DNA of 64,000 nucleotides from Paraburkholderia aromaticivorans. Its GTDB lineage: Bacteria; Pseudomonadota; Gammaproteobacteria; Burkholderiales; Burkholderiaceae. The stretch lies in contig NZ_CP051515.1 of NCBI RefSeq assembly GCF_012689525.1, positions 2,418,001-2,482,000 on the forward strand, read 5' to 3'. Position 1 is the stretch's first letter, and each line of letters begins with the position of its first letter. The notes beneath the pieces were generated by a model that saw only the letters and a list, made by a program, of their open reading frames with translations, made no database searches and was not told the DNA's origin. Below are positions 52,054 to 59,091 of the stretch, in pieces. The position numbers and the translations under genes are program-made.

Positions 52054-52998
52054 TCAGGCTGCCTCGCTCAGCGGTGGACGCCGCGCCGCGCGTGCCGTGG
52101 CCAGATCACGCGACGGCGCCACCAGCAACGCAGCCAACGCGGCACCGCCGATCTTTCGATGGATCCGGAACGGCGCGCGTGCGCGAAGCCGCGCGAGATA
52201 CCAGCGCAGCGGCGCACCGCCAACGCGCCTGTCGTGTCTGAAGCCGCGCCAGCACAGGCTGGTGGTGCCGCGCCGATTGGCACTGGAGGCGATACACATA
52301 GTCACGAGCGGCGCTTCGTCCGCGTCCAGCAGTTCGACGCGGATCGTGCCGCCTTCGAGCGGCACCGCCGTGCGCACGATCAGCGGATGATCCACAACGA
52401 AAGCCGGCGGCAACATCCGCGACTTCCACACCGCGCCGCGATCGACCACGAGATGTCCTGCTTCCACGCGGGGATCGCCGAGGAAGAAATCGGTCATGCG
52501 CACGCTGGCGAATTCAAGCAGACATTCGGGGCCATCGAGCATCGCAGCGAGATACTCGTCGTGCGCGATATTGACGACCGCCGTGCCGCTGAACTCGGCG
52601 CCTCGCGGCTGATAGTCCGCACCCGGCAACGGCGAGTCGGCGGGATTCCCCTCGCCTAGCCATACGTGCACGAAGCCGCCACTTTCAGCAACCCGATAAG
52701 CCCGCGCGCCATACCGCGACGGAACGCGCTCATCCTCGCGCAGATTCGGAATCTCGGTGCACATGCCGGTCGTGCCGTTGAAGGTCCAGCCGTGATAGCC
52801 GCATTGCAGACCCTTCGGCGTGACCGTGCCGAGTGCAAGCGGCACGCGCCGATGCGGACACCGGTCCTCAAGCGCGCACAATTCGCCAGCCGCATTGCGG
52901 AACAGCACGAGTGCCTCACCGTTGCACACCACCGCGAGCGGCTTCTCGCCGTTCACCGATTCGCGAAGGCTCGCCGTCCACCAGTTGCCTGTCGTCAT
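52054..52998 (-). CDS. Rieske protein with a degenerate oxygenase catalytic domain
   Basis: 314 residues from ATG 52998 with a GGAG site. Rieske ligands are complete: Cys47/His49 (CPHRR) and Cys66/His69 (CGYHGW). The rest is a reduced oxygenase-type domain. Where the iron triad should be (Asp-x2-His-x4-His) it reads MLDGPECLLEF: Asp155 kept, the first His is Glu158 and the second is Phe163, so the mononuclear iron is not expected. The C-terminus is Arg/Ala-rich. It lies directly before the Rieske-less oxygenase gene; the two together make one complete set of redox centres. Confidence 0.88.
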   Translation of the reverse strand: MTTGNWWTASLRESVNGEKPLAVVCNGEALVLFRNAAGELCALEDRCPHRRVPLALGTVTPKGLQCGYHGWTFNGTTGMCTEIPNLREDERVPSRYGARAYRVAESGGFVHVWLGEGNPADSPLPGADYQPRGAEFSGTAVVNIAHDEYLAAMLDGPECLLEFASVRMTDFFLGDPRVEAGHLVVDRGAVWKSRMLPPAFVVDHPLIVRTAVPLEGGTIRVELLDADEAPLVTMCIASSANRRGTTSLCWRGFRHDRRVGGAPLRWYLARLRARAPFRIHRKIGGAALAALLVAPSRDLATARAARRPPLSEAA

Positions 52999-53109
52999 GC
53001 GCGTGTCTCCGTCTTTTTTATCGAGGCTCGCCGGTAGATGCAACAGGGCATCGCACCGGCTCGCGTTACAGACTTCCTTGCGCGTCGCGTGTTTCCCCGC
53101 GCTATCGCT

Positions 53110-54135
53110 TCAGGCGGCCACCTGCTCGCTAACGTCGAGCTTCAGCAACTTAATGGCGTTGCCGCTGCGGATCTTCTCGCGATCCGTCTCCGATAGTCCG
53201 AGCCCCTCGGTCAGATCACCGTGGTCATAGGCGCCCCCGAAATTCGTGCCGTACACCAGGTTGTCCACGCCGACCACCTCCACCACGCCGCGGCGCAAAC
53301 CGCTTGCATGCACATCGAGGTCGAAGAAAAAATTCGGCAGATAGTCCATTACCGGACGCTTGTTGCGCGAGTCCGGCGCCATCACGCGGTTGAGATCGTT
53401 CAGGCGTCCAAGCTGGAAAATCGCCATGCCGCCGGCGTGCGTGATGTAGGTCTTCAAGCCAGGGAACGTATCGAGCGCACCGCCGTTGATCAGATTCCAG
53501 AAGAACAGCGTTTCATCGAAACAGTCGCCGACGATCGAGGTGGTCTCGAACTTATCGTCGGTATGCTTTTCGCCCCAGTAAATGGACTGGTTGAAACCGT
53601 GCACCATGATCGGCGCGTCGAGTTTTTCGAGTTGCTCCCACACCGGGAACAGTTCCTCGCTGTGCGCTTCAAGACCATTGAAATTGGCGCCGCCCACGCA
53701 CACGCCCTTGGCACCGAGTTGCGTCACCGCGCGCTCGATTTCGCGTGCAGCTTCTGCCGGGTTGGCGAGGTTTGCATGAGCCCAGAACGCGAAGTGATCC
53801 GGATCCTTTGCACAGAACGCGGACAGTTCATCATTGCAGATACGCGCGTATTCGTCGCCGAATTCGCCGGCCCAATACATGAACGCGTGCGACGGCGTGG
53901 ACAGCACCAGCTTGTCGACGCCGCGCTCCGTCATCAGCTTGCGGCGCGCGTCATGCGTCATGCGCGCGAGCAGGTTTGCTTCGGCTTCGTCGTCGTCGCG
54001 CGCTTTCGACGGTTGCGTCGTGCCGAGCGAAAAATGACCGACGGTCAGTCCTTTGGTCTTCATGAAGGGGCCCCAGAACTCATGGCGCTTAAGCATCGCG
54101 GGGGTGAAAAGATGGGCGTGGACGTCGATCAGCAT
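53110..54135 (-). CDS. Amidohydrolase-2 family (ACMSD-like) metalloenzyme
   Basis: 341 residues from ATG 54135 (GGAGAAAG before). Motifs: DVHAHLF (HxH), MVHGFNQS, ITHAGGMAIFQLGRL and YGTNFGGAYD, in the order and spacing of the amidohydrolase at 34087, to which it is clearly related. Metal-dependent hydrolysis or decarboxylation of a ring-derived acid is expected. It precedes the Rieske pair by 111 bp within a long minus-strand run. Confidence 0.9.
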   Translation of the reverse strand: MLIDVHAHLFTPAMLKRHEFWGPFMKTKGLTVGHFSLGTTQPSKARDDDEAEANLLARMTHDARRKLMTERGVDKLVLSTPSHAFMYWAGEFGDEYARICNDELSAFCAKDPDHFAFWAHANLANPAEAAREIERAVTQLGAKGVCVGGANFNGLEAHSEELFPVWEQLEKLDAPIMVHGFNQSIYWGEKHTDDKFETTSIVGDCFDETLFFWNLINGGALDTFPGLKTYITHAGGMAIFQLGRLNDLNRVMAPDSRNKRPVMDYLPNFFFDLDVHASGLRRGVVEVVGVDNLVYGTNFGGAYDHGDLTEGLGLSETDREKIRSGNAIKLLKLDVSEQVAA

Positions 54136-54269
54136 GGGTCTTTCTCCTGTATGGCGGGGTATCGCGGTGTACGGCCGTTTATGGACGCCGTCGCTACGCG
54201 AATGTGATGCGCGCGATGGCGTGATGTTCGAAATGCGTGCATGGCGCGTCAACGCGCGGCGCGCCAAGC

Positions 54270-55100
54270 TCAATTAGTTCGATCTGCTGCTCCCGGCATG
54301 CGGCCCATGAAACCTGCCGCACGCTGATGAAACTGGCCGCTGCCCGATGCGCCCGCCGCCGTGACACCGGAATCGACCACCAAAGTGTGCGCGGTGATAT
54401 GGCGCGCATCGTCGCTCGCCAGGTAGACGAGCGACGCAGCGATTTCTTCGGGCATCAGCGGTGTGCCGAGCGGCGATGCCGTGGCGGCTGCGTCGAGTGC
54501 GGCTTCGAGACTCCCGCGACCCTGCACGATCATGTTGGTGACGGTCGTACCCGGCGCCACCGCGTTGACGCGCACGCCATGCGGGGCGAGTTCCGAGGCG
54601 GCTGATCGCGTGAGTCCGATCACACCGTGTTTGGCCGTGGTGTACGCATGCGGGCCGAGTCCGCCGATCACACCAGCGGTACTCGCTACCGAGAGAATGC
54701 AGCCGCTCTTTTGCCGCACCATCGCGCGACCGGCGTGCTTGATGCCGTAAAACACGCTATCGAGCAGCACAGCGAGCGTGGCGTGCCAGGCGGCGGCGTC
54801 GGTGTCGAGGATTGAGCCGAACGCGCCCACCAGCCCCGCGTTGTTCACCATGCAGTCGAGCCGCCCATACCGTTGCAACGCATGCTCGACCGCCTGAGCG
54901 ATCTGCGCTTCAATGCTCACGTCGGTGCGGACGAACGAGGCACGCGTCAGTTCCCGCGCTAACGAAGCACCGGCGTCGGCATCGATATCGGCTAGCACGA
55001 CGGTGGCGCCTTCGGCCGACATGCGCCGGGCCGTCGCCGCGCCTATGCCGCTGGCTGCGCCAGTAATCAATGCAACCTGGCCTTGCAAACGTTCAGTCAT
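54270..55100 (-). CDS. Short-chain dehydrogenase/reductase
   Basis: 276 residues. TGAASGIGAAT, NNAG, Ser in VASTAG and YTTAK are all present, so it should be active with NAD(P). The C-terminal GSGQFHQRAAGFMGRMPG extends about 25 residues beyond the usual DGG-like end (VVDSGVTAAG). It is 15 bp after the SDR at 55116 and 134 bp before the amidohydrolase. Substrate not readable. Confidence 0.88.
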   Translation of the reverse strand: MTERLQGQVALITGAASGIGAATARRMSAEGATVVLADIDADAGASLARELTRASFVRTDVSIEAQIAQAVEHALQRYGRLDCMVNNAGLVGAFGSILDTDAAAWHATLAVLLDSVFYGIKHAGRAMVRQKSGCILSVASTAGVIGGLGPHAYTTAKHGVIGLTRSAASELAPHGVRVNAVAPGTTVTNMIVQGRGSLEAALDAAATASPLGTPLMPEEIAASLVYLASDDARHITAHTLVVDSGVTAAGASGSGQFHQRAAGFMGRMPGAADRTN

Positions 55101-55115
55101 GGGGTGCCGCCGCGC

Positions 55116-55886
55116 TCAAGGGATCATCAGGCCGCCGTCGACCGCCAGCGTCTGTCCGGTAATGAAGTTCGCGCCGTCGCTGACAAGAAAGAGCAGCACG
55201 GGCGCCATCGCCGTATCGGGATCGCCGAGGCGCCCGCCGAGCGGAATCTGCTGCGCCATGAAAGCGTCGTGCGCGGCGAGTTGTTCGGCGTCCAGCCGGG
55301 CGCGGAATTTCTCATACATCGGGGTCCACATGGCAGGGGCCAAAGCATTGACCGTGATGCCGTATTTGCCCCACTCCTTCGCCGCCGTGCGCGTCCAGCC
55401 GAGCACCGCCGCCTTGGCCGCCGAATAGTGCGCGAGCCCCGGCACGCCCATCACGCCCGCCGCCGACGCGAAATTGATAATGTGCCCGCCATGTTCTTTC
55501 AGATGCGCGAAGGCCGCTTGATTGGTATTGAGCGTGCCGCGCGCGTTGACGTCGAACATCAGGTCCCAGTCTTCCTGGGTAATCGACTCAGCCGGCGACT
55601 TGCGCTCGACGCCGGCAATATTCACGAGCGCGTCGAGCCCGCCGATGCGCTCCACCGCAGCGCTGAATGCGTCGTCGACTTGCGCGCGCTGGCTGACGTC
55701 GCAGCGGAAATAATGCGCCTCGCCTGGGCCCATTGCGGATGCCTCAGCGGCGATGTTGCGGCCCGCTTCGTCGTTCAGATCGAGTGCCGCCACTTTCGCG
55801 CCCGCTGCGACCAGCGCCTTCACCGCGCTTGCGCCGATACCGCTCGCCGAGCCGGTCACGATCACACGTTTGTTCCGGATATCCAT
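55116..55886 (-). CDS. Short-chain dehydrogenase/reductase
   Basis: 256 residues from ATG 55886 (GGAGAC before). TGSASGIGAS cofactor motif, NIAG in place of NNAG, Ser in NFASAAG and an intact YSAAK. C-terminal FITGQTLAVDGGLMIP. A FabG-like enzyme, one of four SDRs in this 12-gene run, pointing to several alcohol/ketone steps or a group of stereo-specific dehydrogenases. Confidence 0.9.
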   Translation of the reverse strand: MDIRNKRVIVTGSASGIGASAVKALVAAGAKVAALDLNDEAGRNIAAEASAMGPGEAHYFRCDVSQRAQVDDAFSAAVERIGGLDALVNIAGVERKSPAESITQEDWDLMFDVNARGTLNTNQAAFAHLKEHGGHIINFASAAGVMGVPGLAHYSAAKAAVLGWTRTAAKEWGKYGITVNALAPAMWTPMYEKFRARLDAEQLAAHDAFMAQQIPLGGRLGDPDTAMAPVLLFLVSDGANFITGQTLAVDGGLMIP

Positions 55887-55950
55887 GTCTGTCTCCGTGT
55901 TCTGTTCTGTTCGTATCGAATGCGCTATGAGCCGAGGCAAGCGCCACACG

Positions 55951-57003
55951 CTATGCGAGCTGCGCAATCAGATCTTTGGCCTGTCCAAGCAGGCGCACCG
56001 CCGACGCATGATGCTTGCCCCCCAACTCCGTCGATGACTGACCCGCGCACGACCGCGCATAACTCCCTTCAAGCAGAATGCCGAGCTTGAAGCGCGCGAG
56101 CACGACGTACCAATCGATCGCGGATAAATCACGATCGCTGCGCTCGCGGTAATAGTCGACCAGTTTGGCGGCGCCCGGAAACCCGAGCCACGGCGTGACG
56201 CGAATCGTTCCCGCGCCTTGGCCCTCGGCATCCGGCCACGTCGCCACCAGCCAGCCGAGATCGAGCAGTGGATCGCCGACGGTCGCCAGTTCCCAATCGA
56301 TGATCGCTGCGAGTTCCGCCGAGTCGTTGCGGAACATCACGTTTGCCAGATGGAAATCGCCGTGCAGGATGCCAGTGCGCGACGGCGCGGGGCGATTCGC
56401 TTCGAGCCACTCCGCGACCTCGACCACACCCGGCAACGAGGCCGGACCGGGCCAGCCCGCATGCACCTGGTAATGCTCCAGTTGCGAGCGCCAACGCGCG
56501 ACCTGGCGTTCGAGAAAGCCTTGCGGTTTGCCGAAGTCGCCGAGACCGACGGCCAATGGATCGACTTCGCCGAGCCGCAGCAGCGCATCCACCATCGAGT
56601 AGCCCATGCGTTCTTGCGCTTGCGGCTGCGCATGAAATGTCGGCAACGCCGCAGCGGAAGCGTTGAAGCCTTCCACGGGCGCCATCAGATAGAACGGAGC
56701 GCCGAGCACCGTGTCGTCGACACACGCGCCGAACAACTTCGGATGCGGCACCGCCGTTTCCGCCAGCGCGCCCAGCACGCGTGCCTCGCGAGCGATGGTC
56801 GCGCGCACCTCCGGCCTCGCATGCAAAGGCGGTCGACGCAAAACGAATTCGCGCGCCCCGCGCCGGAAGCGCAACAAGATGTTCTGCGTGCCACCCGTGA
56901 GCGGGTTCGCGTCGACAATCGGCCCGCTTTCGAGTTGCGCCGCATCCATCCATTGCGTGAGCCGTTCGAGGTCCACGGCCGCTTGCCAGCCGGAATTCGT
57001 CAT
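55951..57003 (-). CDS. APH-family phosphotransferase (ACAD10/11 kinase-domain type, LvaA-like)
   Basis: 350 residues from ATG 57003 (a GTG one codon up is possible). Kinase-like fold of the aminoglycoside phosphotransferase group: catalytic loop ILHGDFHLANVMF and metal-binding IIDWELATVGDPLLDLGW. The N-terminal nucleotide loop is GGTQNILLRF. It is followed 19 bp upstream by an ACAD11-type dehydrogenase; in animals the two are one fused protein, and in levulinate catabolism LvaA/LvaC act as a pair that phosphorylates a 4-hydroxyacyl-CoA and then removes phosphate. The same chemistry on a terpenoid-derived hydroxyacyl-CoA is inferred, rather than antibiotic resistance. Confidence 0.88.
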   Translation of the reverse strand: MTNSGWQAAVDLERLTQWMDAAQLESGPIVDANPLTGGTQNILLRFRRGAREFVLRRPPLHARPEVRATIAREARVLGALAETAVPHPKLFGACVDDTVLGAPFYLMAPVEGFNASAAALPTFHAQPQAQERMGYSMVDALLRLGEVDPLAVGLGDFGKPQGFLERQVARWRSQLEHYQVHAGWPGPASLPGVVEVAEWLEANRPAPSRTGILHGDFHLANVMFRNDSAELAAIIDWELATVGDPLLDLGWLVATWPDAEGQGAGTIRVTPWLGFPGAAKLVDYYRERSDRDLSAIDWYVVLARFKLGILLEGSYARSCAGQSSTELGGKHHASAVRLLGQAKDLIAQLA

Positions 57004-57022
57004 CACCTACTCCTGTGAGCGG

Positions 57023-58297
57023 TTAGCCGAGCGCCGCGCGGAATTTCCGCTCGGCTGCCGCGGCCGCGGTCGGCCGGTGGTAAGCGGGGAACAGCTCCTC
57101 GCACGGTTCATATTCACGCAGCAACTGTTTGGCGACGGTGACTTTGTGCACTTCAGTGGGGCCGTCGGCGAGACCCATCTGGAAGGCGCGCGAGATCATG
57201 CCGGCGAACGGCATCTCCGTTGAAGCGCCGATCGAACCATGCACATGCAGCGCACGCGCCGCAATGTCGTGCAGCACCTTCGGCATCGCGGCCTTCACCG
57301 CGGCAATATCCTTGCGCACCTTCTGGTAATCCTGATAGCGATCGATGCGCCACGCGGTACGCATCACGAGCAAACGGAACTGCTCCAGTTCGAGCCACGA
57401 GTCCGCGATCTTTTCCTGCACCATCTGCTTGTCCGCGAGTACGCTGCCCTGCGTGTGGCGGGACAGCACACGTTCGCACAAGGCGTCGAGCGCTTTCTGC
57501 GCGAGGCCGATGGTCCGCATCGCGTGATGCACACGGCCGCCGCCGAGCCGCACCTGGGCGACCACGAAGGCTTCGCCGGGCGCGCCAAGCATATGGTCGG
57601 CCGGCACTCGTACCTGATCGAAGGCGAGATACGCGTGCGTCGCTTCGGGTTCGTCGGCCATGCCCACATTGCGCAGAATGTCCAAGCCCGGGGTGCCCGC
57701 CGGCACGATGAACATCGACATGCCCTTGTAGGCGGAGACGTCCGGATCGGTGATCGCCATGACGATGAAAAAGCCCGCGAACCGCGCGTTCGACGCAAAC
57801 CATTTCTGCCCGCTGATCACCCAGTCGTCGCCGTCGCGCACTGCACGGGTCGCGAAAACCTTGGGATCGGCGCCGCCTTGCGGCTCAGTCATCGCGAAAC
57901 AGGAGACGATATCGCCCGCCAGCAACGGCGCGAGATAACGCGCCTTCTGCGCTTCGGTGCCGTAATGCGCGAGGATTTCCGCATTGCCCGAATCGGGCGC
58001 CTGACAACCGAATACGATCGGTGCGAACACGGCACGCCCCAGAATCTCGTTGATCAGCGCGAGCTTGACCTGCCCGTAACCCGGGCCGCCGAGTTCGGGG
58101 CCGAGGTGGCACGCCCACAGCTTGCGATCCTTCACCTGTTGCTGCAGCGGTTTCACCAGCATCTGAAACTTCGGGTCGTGGATATTCCACGGGCTGCCCA
58201 ATACATGTTCGAGCGGTTCGACTTCGTCGCGCACGAACTGCTCGATCCAGTCGAGTTCGGCCTGAAAGTCAGGATCGGTTTCAAAGTCCCAGGACAT
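57023..58297 (-). CDS. Acyl-CoA dehydrogenase, ACAD10/11 type (LvaC-like)
   Basis: 424 residues from ATG 58297. FAD motifs FAMTEPQGGADPKVFATRA and WVISGQKWFASNARFAGFF; the C-terminal block is GLADGPTEVHKVTVAKQLL, the ADGPxEVH signature of the ACAD10/11 group instead of YEGT. That group takes 4-phospho-acyl-CoA (made by its kinase partner) to an enoyl-CoA. The kinase gene follows by 19 bp, which supports the pairing. Other acyl-CoA oxidation remains possible. Confidence 0.9.
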   Translation of the reverse strand: MSWDFETDPDFQAELDWIEQFVRDEVEPLEHVLGSPWNIHDPKFQMLVKPLQQQVKDRKLWACHLGPELGGPGYGQVKLALINEILGRAVFAPIVFGCQAPDSGNAEILAHYGTEAQKARYLAPLLAGDIVSCFAMTEPQGGADPKVFATRAVRDGDDWVISGQKWFASNARFAGFFIVMAITDPDVSAYKGMSMFIVPAGTPGLDILRNVGMADEPEATHAYLAFDQVRVPADHMLGAPGEAFVVAQVRLGGGRVHHAMRTIGLAQKALDALCERVLSRHTQGSVLADKQMVQEKIADSWLELEQFRLLVMRTAWRIDRYQDYQKVRKDIAAVKAAMPKVLHDIAARALHVHGSIGASTEMPFAGMISRAFQMGLADGPTEVHKVTVAKQLLREYEPCEELFPAYHRPTAAAAAERKFRAALG

Positions 58298-58333
58298 GCG
58301 GTTGCCTTTCGAAGTAAGCGTGCAAATCAAGGA

Positions 58334-59071
58334 TCAGGCGAGCAACATGCCGCCGTCGAGCAGCAAGGTCTGGCCAAGCATGTAAGCCGACAGCGGCGAC
58401 GCAAGGAACAATGCGCCACCGGCCATGTCCGCGGGCGTGCCGAGGCGGCCAAGCGGAATGCGTCGCAGCGCGCCTTCGAGGCGCTTCGGATCGGCGGTCG
58501 TCACGCGCGTGAGTTTGGTTTCCACGAGTCCGGGCGCAATGCCGTTCACGCGGATACCGTCGCGCGCCCACGCTTCGCCTAGCGTGCGGGTCAAACCGAA
58601 GGCGCCGGTTTTCGACGCGTTATACGCGGGGTTGCCACGCGTCGAATGGAACGCCGCGGCCGAGCTGACGATGATCATCGCGCCGCGCGCCGCTTTCAAC
58701 GATTCGAAGCAACGGTCCGCGCAAGCCATCAGGCTGGTCAGGTTGATGTCGAGCACCTTTTTGAAGCCCGGCGTCTTGAACTCCTGACGGTCGTAGAGCA
58801 CCGTGCCTTGCGCCTGCACCAGCACGTCGAGCCTGTCGAACGGCAGTTCGCAGCGTTCGATATTGACCGACTCCGACACGTCCACCTGGGCGTAATGCAG
58901 CCCCTTCAGATTCGAATCGATCGAATCGGCGTAGTCGGAGACCGAAGCACGCGTGCCCCACACATGCACCGTCGCGCCACGTTGCAGGAATGCATGGGCG
59001 ATTCCGTTGCCGATGCCGCTCGATCCGCCCACCACCAGCACGTTCTTGCCGGTGAAATCCAGTTCGTTCAT
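58334..59071 (-). CDS. Short-chain dehydrogenase/reductase
   Basis: 245 residues from ATG 59071 (GGAG site; ATG at 59095 gives eight more residues). Cofactor motif GGSSGIGNGI; the usual NNAG reads QAQG, a departure also seen in some SDRs; VSSAAAF Ser and YNASK Tyr/Lys are intact. C-terminus YMLGQTLLLDGGML. Active NAD(P) oxidoreductase of unknown substrate, between the CoA-transferase and the ACAD11-like gene. Confidence 0.88.
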   Translation of the reverse strand: MNELDFTGKNVLVVGGSSGIGNGIAHAFLQRGATVHVWGTRASVSDYADSIDSNLKGLHYAQVDVSESVNIERCELPFDRLDVLVQAQGTVLYDRQEFKTPGFKKVLDINLTSLMACADRCFESLKAARGAMIIVSSAAAFHSTRGNPAYNASKTGAFGLTRTLGEAWARDGIRVNGIAPGLVETKLTRVTTADPKRLEGALRRIPLGRLGTPADMAGGALFLASPLSAYMLGQTLLLDGGMLLA

Positions 59072-59091
59072 TGTCCTTGTCTCCGTGACGC

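Noticed and set aside
55951..57003. Aminoglycoside-resistance kinase reading of the APH-fold protein
   Set aside because: The adjacent ACAD10/11-type dehydrogenase and the operon context point to acyl-CoA metabolism; the APH fold alone does not mean resistance.
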